Of a stretch of DNA of 64,000 nucleotides, positions 50,001 to 58,081 are shown in pieces. The translations under genes were made by a program, and so were the position numbers. The DNA lies in contig CP066696.1 of the NCBI GenBank assembly GCA_016432585.1, positions 576,113 through 640,112 of the forward strand. Reading direction: 5' to 3'. The DNA is from Candidatus Saccharibacteria bacterium. GTDB lineage: Bacteria; Patescibacteriota; Saccharimonadia; Saccharimonadales; Saccharimonadaceae. Position 1 is the first letter of the stretch. Each line of letters starts with the position of its first letter. The notes under the pieces are model-generated. The model saw only the letters and a program-made list of their open reading frames with translations. It was not told the origin of the DNA and ran no database searches.

Positions 50001-50301
50001 AAAAATTAAACTTCACAAGTACAAACAGCAGCTCATGTTCTACAACCTTCTTATTAAACATTCGCGTGATTTCAATAAATACACGCACGAAAAGGGGATT
50101 TTGCAATTTGTCGAGCCAACACAATCCGGCGAAATCATTGCACTCGAAGCGCAGTTTAGTAGCGACGATCTTGATCAGTTCGCACTACTTATTCAAAAAA
50201 TCTGGCAACATATCATTACTCTCGACCTCCCGGATACAAGCCACTACGAGCCGTCATACAAAGGTATGCTACAGTTTGAAGCTGATCTTCTCGAATCATA
50301 G
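47020..50301 (+). CDS. UvrD/Rep-type helicase with PD-(D/E)XK nuclease domain
   Basis: A 1093-residue cytoplasmic enzyme. Helicase motifs: GPGTGKTELL (I), VDEFQDT (II), GDDDQAIYSFQGA (III), TAHKSKGLEF (V) and FFVAMTRARARL (VI). The C-terminal part (about 880-1090) is a RecB/AddB-like nuclease with YGSAIHATLQQAH, GSLDLVDF and IIVTDYKTGK (catalytic Asp and Lys). It thus resembles single-chain AdnA/AddA-type recombination nucleases that resect DNA ends. TACAAT (47007-47012) ends 7 nt above the ATG, a leaderless mRNA. No partner subunit gene is adjacent. Confidence 0.92.
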   Translation: MDFTTRYNKLNPAQKQAVDHIDGPVMVIAGPGTGKTELLSMRAANILKKTDVLPSNILCLTFTESGATAMRQRLTKIIGADAYKVAIHTFHSFGTEIINQNGEFFYHGANFRAADELSSHEILRAIFDELEYSNPLASKMNGEYTHIGDTLTVISELKRSGLTSDELLAVLDANDHVIDTVEPLLAQVFAGRLSKSTVPLLIPIVDQARTCGDEITLPGISLLSRILADALEEAIAASEATNSTKPITAWRNTWMKKDEQGNFVLKSRSRSQKLRAVSYIYYQYLSRMQEAELYDFDDMILRVVHAMEVFPELRFNLQEKFQYIMVDEFQDTNMAQMRILFDLTSNEANNGRPNILVVGDDDQAIYSFQGANVGNISTFRDTFGETELITLTDNYRSSGVILEHARSVITLGQDRLENHIPELNKQLTPHRMEQGSVELVELPAINDERAWLASSIEAALKDGESAGSIAVLARRHHEIIALLPYFAEKGIRVNYERRDNLLDMDIIMLIEHVAGTLVALYEQRHADANSMLPQMLAHPAFKLDPQEIWRLSLRSQQNHQTWMEIMAVTPDLLPLHAWLVASSQMLAHTPLEQMLDVIIGSPRLTAKEPETATFISPLYEYFFNTDTIAEEPDAYLSYLEALRTIRTKLREYRPKDVPTIQSFLEFIRMHRRLGSTITSVRPRSTHATDAVTLMTAHKSKGLEFDTVYIVGAVDNAWGERVRTRSRLIGYPENLPLAPSGDTFDERLRLFFVAMTRARARLVISYSLTDSSNKSTLRGSFLTGDLWIASEPHLHSSIETLVHDAEIAWYQPLVSPIKPTMRELLAPVLENYKLSSTHLNNFLDVSRGGPEAFLMNNLLRFPQAISPSAAYGSAIHATLQQAHSHLTATGKHRPIEDILHDFEENLKAQRLDDKDFQTYSQKGSDTLSVFLDAKLKEFAPTQKTELSFANQGVFLGEAHLTGSLDLVDFNGDSIIVTDYKTGKPLRSWTGKTDYEKIKLHKYKQQLMFYNLLIKHSRDFNKYTHEKGILQFVEPTQSGEIIALEAQFSSDDLDQFALLIQKIWQHIITLDLPDTSHYEPSYKGMLQFEADLLES

Positions 50302-50307
50302 AGCTTA

Positions 50308-50448
50308 TTGACTAATACTAGATTTTATTCTATTATAGATAGTGCTCTGAGCTTTTTTTGACTTCGGTCGAGCGAATACTCACGGGCCCGACAGGAATAG
50401 TACGCATACTCATTGCGTGCGCTACATTTCGAGAGGACGGTGAGCGGC
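50308..50448 (+). promoter_or_regulatory. promoter and leader of GC-rich unit I
   Basis: TTGACT (50308-50313), exactly 17 bp, TATTAT (50331-50336), starting just after the helicase stop. Leader hairpins include TTGAC-TTCG-GTCGA (about 50358-50371, with a UUCG-type loop) and ACGCA / TGCGT around 50404-50420. The SD before the ATG is GGTGAG. Confidence 0.75.
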
Positions 50449-50616
50449 ATGTCCGCGAAACCGCGCACGAAGCCGGCTAATGTCGATGCCAGCAAGAAGC
50501 TGACATCCGACTGCCAGTGGTGCTGCGACAACACCCACCGGGGAATCGCAGGCGCCCTGACGTGCAACGCGTGCAGCAACACCGGCCACAAGCCGAGCTG
50601 CGCCACCCGCACCTAG
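50449..50616 (+). CDS. 55-aa zinc-ribbon-like protein (GC-rich unit I)
   Basis: A 55-residue basic protein: an N-terminal Lys/Arg/Pro stretch MSAKPRTKPANVDASKK, then CQWCCDNTHRGIAGALTCNACSNTGHKPSC. Four Cys arranged as C-x2-C...C-x2-C form a likely zinc ribbon, reminiscent of DnaJ-type zinc centres. The GC-rich codons and own promoter match the other insertion-like units. It could bind nucleic acid or protein; the sequence does not decide. Confidence 0.68.
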   Translation: MSAKPRTKPANVDASKKLTSDCQWCCDNTHRGIAGALTCNACSNTGHKPSCATRT

Positions 50617-50718
50617 CGGTGCTTGAGACGTCTGGACACCCCTGTCCATTCGCAAAATCGGACTATTCCTGTCCGTCTCTCATTGTTCATAATACGACAT
50701 TGTGAATAGCGGGAGACG

Positions 50719-50802
50719 TTGTATATACACATGGTCGGCGTATACTAACAAGTATGCTCCTTTTTTGGAGTGCCGCAAGCGGACCTTGGATAGGGGAAGA
50801 GC
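50719..50802 (+). promoter_or_regulatory. second promoter of GC-rich unit I
   Basis: TTGTAT (50719-50724), 16 bp, TATACT (50741-50746). It has a shorter spacer than the other units. The leader carries a short hairpin-like stretch around CTCCTTTTTTGGAG and GGGGAAGAG before the ATG at 50803. Confidence 0.6.
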
Positions 50803-50982
50803 ATGCCAAAATCAAACGACAACCAGATATGGGCGGCTATTTCCGCCGTGCGCCATGGCGTTGGCAACGAGGAGGATCGCGAGATCGTCCGAGAAGTGTG
50901 CAAGCGCGATGACGAAATGGGGCGAGCCGCCACAAGGGCGCTGCCCCCTCACGAACGACCGAAAACCGAGGAGGAGACATGA
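50803..50982 (+). CDS. 59-aa protein (GC-rich unit I)
   Basis: A 59-residue soluble protein starting MPKSNDNQIWAAISAVRHGVG and continuing with NEEDREIVREVCKRDDEMG, then RAATRALPPHERPKTEEET. It is highly charged and predicted helical. GGGGAAGAG precedes the ATG. Its stop overlaps the next start by four bases (ATGA), so the two are translationally coupled. The ending EEET is acidic. No family recognised. Confidence 0.6.
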   Translation: MPKSNDNQIWAAISAVRHGVGNEEDREIVREVCKRDDEMGRAATRALPPHERPKTEEET

Positions 50983-51128
50983 GTGAGTCCACGTCTGGAT
51001 CGCGGTTACCCGATCCGGAGGTAAAGCTATGTCCCTGCTGTCAAAAACGATACACCACCTTCAGCAAGTGCCAGACTTGCCGAGGGGCCAAATGCACAAT
51101 CGTCAAATGCAAAGTCAATCCCAAATAG
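50979..51128 (+). CDS. 49-aa zinc-ribbon-like protein (GC-rich unit I)
   Basis: A 49-residue protein with MSESTSGSRLPDPEVKL, then CPCCQKRYTTFSKCQTCRGAKC and a basic tail KCKVNPK. C-x2-C...C-x2-C forms a likely zinc ribbon, and four Lys or Arg residues follow. It overlaps the preceding gene (ATGA). With 50449 it makes two tiny zinc-ribbon genes in one GC-rich stretch, suggesting small nucleic-acid- or protein-binding adaptors. Function unknown. Confidence 0.63.
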   Translation: MSESTSGSRLPDPEVKLCPCCQKRYTTFSKCQTCRGAKCTIVKCKVNPK

Positions 51129-51142
51129 GCAACCGCGGCGGC

Positions 51143-51185
51143 GTTCGCTTTCCTCCTCGAGATGTTGTCTCGGAGGAAAGCGAAC
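51143..51185 (+). terminator. 3' hairpin of GC-rich unit I
   Basis: Stem of 13 bp GTTCGCTTTCCTC / GAGGAAAGCGAAC plus an inner CGAGA / TCTCG, loop TGTTG. No T tract follows, so it may serve as a stabiliser or a rho-independent end of limited strength. Confidence 0.75.
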
Positions 51186-51227
51186 GAATGCCCTAGGTGC
51201 TTATGGTGTGATATGATAGAAGAAATT

Positions 51228-52445
51228 ATGGCACGACTTCCGCAACCTGGGCAAGACGAGAACGTATGGGGCGACGTATTAAACGATTTTTTGTCGCAAT
51301 CCCTTACTGGTGCCGGTCTACTAAAAGCCGGAACGGTAGACACAACCCAGCTGACTGATAATTCCGTAGACGGTACAAAGTTACAAGATAACAGCGTAAC
51401 AGCAGATCATTTGACAGCTAATGCCGTCACGACAGGCAAAATAGCCGCGGGCGCAGTTACTGGCACGCAAATTGCCGATGGATCTGTCACCAGTGCAAAG
51501 CTCGCAAGCGGCATTATACCAGATACTAGCGACGGCCTTCGTTCGCTTTGTATTTTTTATTCTGCGCCAAACATTGCAAATGCCGCCTACAGCGATGATT
51601 ACGCTGCGGGTTACTTATCACGCTTTAACGATGTCGTTCTCGGCAACGGACTGCAGGACCCAGGGCATCAATACTACGCGAGTTCGGTTGCTATTCTTCA
51701 AAAGATTGCCGATATCGGAACAGATACTGTTATTTGGGGATATATCGATGCCGGCGTCACCACGAGCAATTTATCTCTACCCGCACTTCAAGTGCTTATC
51801 GACCAATGGATAGATATCGGCGTGACGAATATTTTTATCGATCTGTTTGGCTACGATTATGGGGTTACCAGGGCACGCCAAAACGCAATTCTTGATTATA
51901 TTCATGCCCAAAACTGCCATGCCTTTATAAACGTATGGAACATGGATGACGCGTTTAGTTCGGCAGTGAATGTCACCTACAATCCAAGTGGTATCGCCAC
52001 TACAGCAAACTCTGGCGATGTCGTATTGCTAGAATCGTGGATATGTAACAGCGACGCTTACTCGGCTCCTCATTTTGCCACCATGTCAGACATAAAAACC
52101 CGTGGCGATAAGGCAAGGGCATATCGCACCAGCCTTGGCATTCGTATCTACGCGGTAAATATCTTCGAACACAATGGGGCAACAACACAAGAACTTGATA
52201 ATTATTACGGCGTCAGCGAAGCATTCGCGCGCGCATTCCGGCTCGATGGCTCCGGGCTCATGCCAAGCAATTTCTCGTCTACAGGCAACGATATTGGGCG
52301 TCTTGCGCCCCGCAGGTCGACATTTGGACCGCTTCCATTTAGGCCAACCGCAACCTATTGGCTAAACAACACCTGGACCCAAGTACAAGCTCCCGACCTT
52401 GGTGTTATCGCCAATTTAGACACGGGTACCTGGGAACGCCTTTGA
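51228..52445 (+). CDS. ARLP-type surface or tail-fibre-like protein with TIM-barrel domain
   Basis: A 405-residue protein. It starts MARLPQPGQDENVWGDVLNDFL like the protein at 36685. A repeat region (about 30-115) has four to six copies of a 'DGS/DNSVTxxKL.xxxVT' heptad-like motif (DNSVDGTKLQDNSVTADHL), typical of fibre shafts. The rest (about 120-405) resembles a TIM-barrel glycoside hydrolase-like domain of the polygalactosaminidase/spherulin type (IWGYIDAG, FIDLFGYDYG). The start at 51228 is chosen over an upstream ATG because TATGAT ends 10 nt above. There is no signal peptide, so export needs another route. Confidence 0.7.
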   Translation: MARLPQPGQDENVWGDVLNDFLSQSLTGAGLLKAGTVDTTQLTDNSVDGTKLQDNSVTADHLTANAVTTGKIAAGAVTGTQIADGSVTSAKLASGIIPDTSDGLRSLCIFYSAPNIANAAYSDDYAAGYLSRFNDVVLGNGLQDPGHQYYASSVAILQKIADIGTDTVIWGYIDAGVTTSNLSLPALQVLIDQWIDIGVTNIFIDLFGYDYGVTRARQNAILDYIHAQNCHAFINVWNMDDAFSSAVNVTYNPSGIATTANSGDVVLLESWICNSDAYSAPHFATMSDIKTRGDKARAYRTSLGIRIYAVNIFEHNGATTQELDNYYGVSEAFARAFRLDGSGLMPSNFSSTGNDIGRLAPRRSTFGPLPFRPTATYWLNNTWTQVQAPDLGVIANLDTGTWERL

Positions 52446-52485
52446 TTTATATTGAAAATATATTGTGATATAATAAATCGATACT

Positions 52486-53445
52486 ATGCACAACTTTTGG
52501 AACGAATTACCGCGACCATTTTTTATTCTGGCTCCTATGGAGGCAGTGACTGACGTCGTTTTTCGCCACGTTGTTGCCAGCGCAGCGCGTCCCGACATAT
52601 TTTTTACAGAGTTCACCAACGCCAGCAGTTATTGTAGCCCAAAGGGGATTCACAGCACTCGCGGACGCCTAGCGTTTACAAGCGATGAACAGCCAATGGT
52701 CGCCCAAATATGGGGGAGTCGTCCTCATGAATTCGCGCAAATGGCCCACGGGCTAGCCGACATGGGATATAGCGGCATTGATATAAACATGGGCTGCCCC
52801 GATAAGTCTGTCGTTAAGGGCGGGGCAGGAAGCGCGCTTATCAAAAATCCCGAGCTTGCCGCCGAACTTATTGCAGCCGCAAAACAAGGTGGATTGCCAG
52901 TAAGTGTTAAAACCCGCCTAGGCTATAGCTCGAAAGATGAATGGCTTGAGTGGCTAACACACATTTTAAAGCAAGATATCGTTAACCTTACGATTCACCT
53001 GCGCACCCGAAAAGAGATGAGCAAAGTAGACGCCCACTACGAGATGATTCCCGAGATCAAAGCGCTCCGCGACAAGATAGCGCCGCAAACACTCCTTACG
53101 ATCAACGGCGACATCCACAACCGTCAGCACGGCGAAGAGCTTGTGCAAACATATGGCGTCGATGGTATTATGATTGGTCGTGGCATTTTTACAAACCCAT
53201 TTGCGTTCGAAACCGAGCAAAAAGAACATTCAAGAGAAGAGCTTGTGCGGCTACTTCAACACCACCTCGACTTGTTCGATAAATACTCACGCGAACTCGA
53301 GCCACGTAACTTCGAACCCCTAAAACGCTTTTTCAAGATTTATATTCGTGACTTTCCTGGCGCAAGTGAGCTACGTGAGCAGCTAATGCACACAAAAAGC
53401 ACGGACGAAGCCCGTGCTTTGATTAGCAAGCAGCCGTCTCTTTAG
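52486..53445 (+). CDS. dus: tRNA-dihydrouridine synthase
   Basis: A 319-residue flavoenzyme. [15 protein letters not shown], the catalytic Cys in [25 protein letters not shown], and [16 protein letters not shown] (FMN phosphate site) identify the Dus family. It reduces a uridine in the tRNA D or variable loop with NADPH. TATAAT (52469-52474) ends 11 nt above the ATG, so only a very short leader exists. The gene's last codons contain a hairpin that acts for the convergent dab operon. The Dus subtype cannot be fixed. Confidence 0.92.
   Translation: MHNFWNELPRPFFILAPMEAVTDVVFRHVVASAARPDIFFTEFTNASSYCSPKGIHSTRGRLAFTSDEQPMVAQIWGSRPHEFAQMAHGLADMGYSGIDINMGCPDKSVVKGGAGSALIKNPELAAELIAAAKQGGLPVSVKTRLGYSSKDEWLEWLTHILKQDIVNLTIHLRTRKEMSKVDAHYEMIPEIKALRDKIAPQTLLTINGDIHNRQHGEELVQTYGVDGIMIGRGIFTNPFAFETEQKEHSREELVRLLQHHLDLFDKYSRELEPRNFEPLKRFFKIYIRDFPGASELREQLMHTKSTDEARALISKQPSL
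53394..53420 (-). terminator. intrinsic terminator of the dab operon, inside dus
   Basis: On the minus strand AAAGCACGG-N7-CCGTGC followed by five T residues. It lies within the last codons of dus on the opposite strand, about 30 bases past the dabB stop. Confidence 0.78.
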
Positions 53446-53448
53446 CTG

Positions 53449-55299
53449 TTATGACGACCGGTAGGCTATTTCGTGGTGGCTTGTTTTGTGTGGACCAAAG
53501 AATACCTTGGTGTAAAGCCGTATGGTACTTACCCCCACAAGTAAATATGAGAAGCAGAAGAGCACCACTAGAAACGCTTGACTCTCGGGAATCGAGCTTA
53601 AAAGGACATCCTGCGCTAAGAACGATGGGCTAATAGGAAACGCCATAAAGAGAAGCGCAACAATAAAGAAGATGTTGCCTAGCTTTGTAAATGCATATAT
53701 AGAACCATGGTAATCACGCAGTGCGGTTTGTTCGCCTTTCGCTTCTAGATACCAAAGGCATGCATGACCTACTATAAATGCCGCCAGTACCCCGACACCA
53801 TACATAGCTAGATACTCCCAGCTTCCAGCAGACGCTAAGACTAAGAATAATATACTGAATAGATTTCCTAACATTATAAGATTCCAACATATTTTTGCTG
53901 CATTTTTTGTTGTATACGCCCGTATATAAAAGCCACAACTAACGACCGCGGCGATTGTAGAAACGACAAGCAGCCAGCCAGCGGAAAAATGAGCAAGCGC
54001 AGCACTAGCAAGAACAGCCAGAAATACAATCACCGATATAATCTGAGCTGGGGCTGTATCAAGAACGGCTAATGTCCGGCCAACGAACTTCAACGGCTTC
54101 CATACGTAGTAGCTAACGGTAGCGTTCATGTTCCATTCCTTGATACCCAAAACATACAATGCAGCACGCAGCTTTCCCAAAAACGTGTTCTTGATTTTTT
54201 GGACAGGGGCCACAAAGTGAAAGAACTGGTCGTGAACAAGATAGCCAACGACTGATGGCGAAATAAGCAGCTGATACGTTCGAAGTGAAGCGTTACTTAC
54301 AAAATGAAGTAGGGCGAGCCAGTGAAGTCCGGCGGCAAGTTCTATAAACATTATGCCAATCTGCGTAATTGAAGCGTAGGCAATCTGCGTTTTCACAGAT
54401 GATTGAACCCTCGCGATAGACGATGCGACAACTGCAGTAACAAGACCAACAACCGCAACCGCGATTCGGAGCCACATGTTATCTTCCCATAGAGGGAATG
54501 TTCGTAGGAGTAGGAAAAGCCCCATATGCACCGAAAGTGCGCCATAAAAAATCGCACTCGACGATGTAGGTCCTTCCATGGCGCGCGGCAACCAGTACGA
54601 AAACGGAAATTGCGCCGACTTTATCATAGCCACCATTAATAGCAGAAGGCCGAGGATAAGAATACTGTCTCCATGATGCGCCGCAAGCTCAGAAAACTCT
54701 GAAAAGTTCGCACTTTTCTCGAAGATATGATGCGCATACCATATGGCCGCAAGCAAAAAAGCGTCGCCAATTCGATACACAGAAAAGACTTTTAATGCGT
54801 TTCGCGTTGGCAAAAAGCGATCCCTATAAAAGGCAATGAGCAGTACCGTGCTAATTCCGATAAGTTCCCAACCAACAAAAAGGACTTCAAAATTGCCAGC
54901 AAGAATTATAAGAGACAATCCGATAAAAAAGAGAAGGATGGTACTATAGAATCTCTTAAACCCTTGTTCGCGGTGCAAATAATACTTGCTAAAAATGAAG
55001 ATAAGGGTAGTCATAACAAGGGCCACGCCTAAGAATGTTGCCGCCAGACTATCAAAATAGAAGTCGAGATTAAACACATATTCATGACCTATCAGCAGCG
55101 ACCCGACGCTTGCTAACGCCGGGGAACCGCCGGCACTAAGCCACTGAAAGCCAAACAAGACAAAGATAACGAGCTCTAAAAGCACCGCCGTAATCGCAAC
55201 TCCAAAAATCGTGCGTTCCCATTTTCGTGGCGTAAAAATACAGACAATAAAGCCAAGAATCGGAACAAGCAGCAATGCGGTGAGAAATTGTATTAACAT
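53449..55299 (-). CDS. dabB: DabB/MpsA-type proton-channel subunit (NuoL family)
   Basis: A 616-residue membrane protein with about 14-16 helices. FVGWELIGISTVLLIAFYRDR, FPFSYWLPRAMEGPTSSSAIFYGALSVHMGLFLLLR and KTQIAYASITQIGIMF are the proton-translocating core motifs of the NuoL/MrpA family. Adjacent to dabA, it is the cation-channel half of the DAB complex, which couples an ion gradient to CO2 hydration and bicarbonate accumulation. The N-terminus lies 9 bp after dabA. Its homologues in bacilli (MpsA) power growth at low CO2. Confidence 0.87.
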   Translation of the reverse strand: MLIQFLTALLLVPILGFIVCIFTPRKWERTIFGVAITAVLLELVIFVLFGFQWLSAGGSPALASVGSLLIGHEYVFNLDFYFDSLAATFLGVALVMTTLIFIFSKYYLHREQGFKRFYSTILLFFIGLSLIILAGNFEVLFVGWELIGISTVLLIAFYRDRFLPTRNALKVFSVYRIGDAFLLAAIWYAHHIFEKSANFSEFSELAAHHGDSILILGLLLLMVAMIKSAQFPFSYWLPRAMEGPTSSSAIFYGALSVHMGLFLLLRTFPLWEDNMWLRIAVAVVGLVTAVVASSIARVQSSVKTQIAYASITQIGIMFIELAAGLHWLALLHFVSNASLRTYQLLISPSVVGYLVHDQFFHFVAPVQKIKNTFLGKLRAALYVLGIKEWNMNATVSYYVWKPLKFVGRTLAVLDTAPAQIISVIVFLAVLASAALAHFSAGWLLVVSTIAAVVSCGFYIRAYTTKNAAKICWNLIMLGNLFSILFLVLASAGSWEYLAMYGVGVLAAFIVGHACLWYLEAKGEQTALRDYHGSIYAFTKLGNIFFIVALLFMAFPISPSFLAQDVLLSSIPESQAFLVVLFCFSYLLVGVSTIRLYTKVFFGPHKTSHHEIAYRSS

Positions 55300-55308
55300 A
55301 TTTTATCC

Positions 55309-57861
55309 TTACTTTATTATATGCACGGGCAAATTCTCTTCCGTGGCATCCAAAATGTGGTTCGTTTTCATTTTCTTTGCAGATTCAATTGTATGTGAAA
55401 GGCTGCGCATAGTCGGAATACTCTTTGTTAGGGGATCATATGGCACAAATTTATCGTCTTTCAGAACATGCAACGTTTTTTTGTCTGGATCCAACGCAAC
55501 CAGATGAATCCATTCGTTTGCAAACCACTCGTACAACGCTGGGTTTGACTGTATCACTTTCTTAATGACCGCAGGGTGATGCTCCACTACCATGAGTAGA
55601 CGTACGGGGTCGTGGACCTCAACCATCTGTAGCGGAAGCCCGGAACGAAGATCGCCATCGCTACTGTTTGCCACACCGACAAGCCCCATAACATTGTGAG
55701 GCAGCTTTGTGCCCGCACCAAGTTTGTAGTTATCCGTTCGCGAAAAGTAATACTCCAAGTTAATGCCACCACAAACAACACCAAGGGGAGAAAGAACATT
55801 TAGGAGTAGTGTGCCATCAGGATCGGTCGTATAGTCGTAAGAGTTCAAGAAGGCCCTTCGATCAAGAAACAGACGTTTCGTAAGACTTCGTCGCCCCACA
55901 ATACATAGCGCATTCGTCCCATGACCAAGCTCTGGACGCGGTTCAAAGTAAGACACAGATCGTTTTTTAATGTCTTTTCTAATCTTTTTTATGTGCTGCT
56001 TGGTGCTAATAGACATAAATCGGCGCGAACGTTCCTTCGCATCAAGGTCGAGCGCTTCTTCAAATAAGCGCGCATTCTTACTGTGTCGCTCTTTATTTTC
56101 CTCGCTCAGGATATCTGCGTCGTAAAACTGGATTTCGTCAGACGCCGTATCGTGCAAGGCACTCAGGAACTGCGTAGAATGGGGAATGTCTAGCCCGCGC
56201 GTCTTAAGTACCTCTCGTACAGGCGCATAGTTTGCCATATACGCAAAAACTCGCGCATTAACCATACCAGGCCTTCCACTACACGCACCACAATCATGCG
56301 CGCCATGATGAGGATTGTTAGCGCTGCTCGAGCCGTGGCCTATAACATACACAATCGAAGAAAAATTCTTAGTAAAGCCGATGCATCGAAGCGTTTTTTC
56401 AACACGATCCGCCATCTCTTGCACAGTAAATCCTACCTGCAGGCCTTTTTCGTGATCCTTTTCTCCGGTATGAAGGATTGTCAGGTCAGCATTCGGATCC
56501 ATATGCGCAGATGCATCAGCAATAGCAGGACTCATAGCAGGGTTTATAAGGTTAGCGATCAGTTTGCCCATTGCCGGAATTCCTAACAAGTACGAGAAAA
56601 ACAGGCCTCGCACCAGTTTGTGAGAGTGCTTACTGTACATGATCTCTTTTTCGTGTGCGTGCTTGCCGTCTTTTGGAATCTCTTTAATAAGATATTTTGG
56701 AGTAACCGGAGCGGGGCAAAGCTTATCGTAGAACTTTGCGCCAGCTGGGTGAAAATAGAACTCCACGCCAAAAAAGCCAGGAGCACCGAATGTCTCGGTT
56801 TGATCATCTAAGCTCTCGACATACGTACGTAACGAATACTCTCGGTCATCAATACAAAAGATCGACTGAAAGCTCTTTGGCGCCATATCTTCATTTTTTA
56901 TAGACTGAGCAGGGAGTGTCAGCAACACTCCTGAAAGCACCGTGTCGTAATAACTCCACTCAAAAGCGTCCTGCCATATCTTAATAACTTCTTCTAACTC
57001 CGTAGATGGTTCATCGGCGAACATATCTACTGGTGGCTGTGTTATTCCACTGCCTAGCGGCATCCAGGTATCTGCTAGCCGTTCGGTCAGTGTATCAATC
57101 TCGAGTAGAAGCTCGAGAATTATCATGTCTTCAAGAGATATCTTTTTTGAATACAAAAGCGATTCTGGCTTATCTTCGAGCGTCGATACGATACCAGACC
57201 AGCCTCGGTGCGCAAACTGCTGATCATAGATATACTGTTCAAAATATGATTTGTCGCCAACCAGCATCTCGAGAAGCTTTGTTATAGTGCATGATTTGTC
57301 ATATAAAAGATCGCGTGCTTTTTTTGTTTTGAAAAAACTTATTAAGCTATGACGCTCTAGATCCCTTAGAGCGTTTAAAAGGCCTTTATCTTCGAACGGA
57401 AAGGGCGAAATAGCGATACCTTGATCGATATAGCTACAAATAATACGAAAAAGAAGCGGCTGCACGGCATTATCCATATCGATAAAGTATCGCTGTCTCC
57501 ACTCCTCGCGAAGCCTTCCTATGCGGGGTTGACGTGTCCAGTCGTATTCCTTATACAAAGCTCGCTCATGCCATGTATCAAAAGCAGCGTCGCCCTTACG
57601 CTCTCGTATAACTCTGGCTAGCGTCTTTGGCGTGATCCGCCTAATTGCATAAAGGTCTCTATACTCGGTAAGCGTAAGAGTGGTTTGATACCCAAAAATT
57701 GCAGATGCCTTATAAATTGCATCGTAGAATTTCATGTCTTGAAACGCATGTAGCGTATTGTGATGAACAAAATCTTTTAACGGCCCTTGGGTAGGAAGAT
57801 AATGTTTTAGTGTATGGAGAAGATGTGACTCGTCGAAATGATGATTATTTTTTTCAAACAT
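55309..57861 (-). CDS. dabA: DabA/MpsB-type carbonic anhydrase-like subunit (DUF2309)
   Basis: An 850-residue soluble protein of normal family length. Residues around 335 read FCIDDREYSLR, holding the Cys and Asp of the predicted beta-carbonic-anhydrase-like zinc site; near 508 is YVIGHGSSSANNPHHGAHDCGACSGRPG, with the conserved His and Cys at the other side of the site. It binds the membrane subunit encoded next and hydrates CO2 to bicarbonate in one direction. TTTACA-N16-TAGAAT about 115 bp above the ATG is the probable promoter. This is one of the clearest complete systems in the window. Confidence 0.9.
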   Translation of the reverse strand: MFEKNNHHFDESHLLHTLKHYLPTQGPLKDFVHHNTLHAFQDMKFYDAIYKASAIFGYQTTLTLTEYRDLYAIRRITPKTLARVIRERKGDAAFDTWHERALYKEYDWTRQPRIGRLREEWRQRYFIDMDNAVQPLLFRIICSYIDQGIAISPFPFEDKGLLNALRDLERHSLISFFKTKKARDLLYDKSCTITKLLEMLVGDKSYFEQYIYDQQFAHRGWSGIVSTLEDKPESLLYSKKISLEDMIILELLLEIDTLTERLADTWMPLGSGITQPPVDMFADEPSTELEEVIKIWQDAFEWSYYDTVLSGVLLTLPAQSIKNEDMAPKSFQSIFCIDDREYSLRTYVESLDDQTETFGAPGFFGVEFYFHPAGAKFYDKLCPAPVTPKYLIKEIPKDGKHAHEKEIMYSKHSHKLVRGLFFSYLLGIPAMGKLIANLINPAMSPAIADASAHMDPNADLTILHTGEKDHEKGLQVGFTVQEMADRVEKTLRCIGFTKNFSSIVYVIGHGSSSANNPHHGAHDCGACSGRPGMVNARVFAYMANYAPVREVLKTRGLDIPHSTQFLSALHDTASDEIQFYDADILSEENKERHSKNARLFEEALDLDAKERSRRFMSISTKQHIKKIRKDIKKRSVSYFEPRPELGHGTNALCIVGRRSLTKRLFLDRRAFLNSYDYTTDPDGTLLLNVLSPLGVVCGGINLEYYFSRTDNYKLGAGTKLPHNVMGLVGVANSSDGDLRSGLPLQMVEVHDPVRLLMVVEHHPAVIKKVIQSNPALYEWFANEWIHLVALDPDKKTLHVLKDDKFVPYDPLTKSIPTMRSLSHTIESAKKMKTNHILDATEENLPVHIIK

Positions 57862-57974
57862 AATTAAACTTGCATCCAGTCAATGCTGTATTCTTTTGAA
57901 TTTAACTCGTGACAAAACCAACGCAGAGGCGTCTACTGATAATCAACAAGATTTGCAGTCTTTGCTACTGCCTT

Positions 57975-58002
57975 ATTCTACTCCTATTCGCGATTTTGTA
58001 AA
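57975..58002 (-). promoter_or_regulatory. promoter of the dabAB operon
   Basis: On the minus strand TTTACA (57997-58002), 16 bp, TAGAAT (57975-57980). The leader to the dabA ATG is about 110 nt, much longer than in most neighbours. The rest of the 220-bp gap between dabA and atpC holds no ORF. Confidence 0.6.
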
Positions 58003-58081
58003 CACACAATATATGTAACCCTACTGCTAGAGCCTTACGCTATATGTGTTATTCACAAAGCAAAGCTACGTCGGTCATCTG

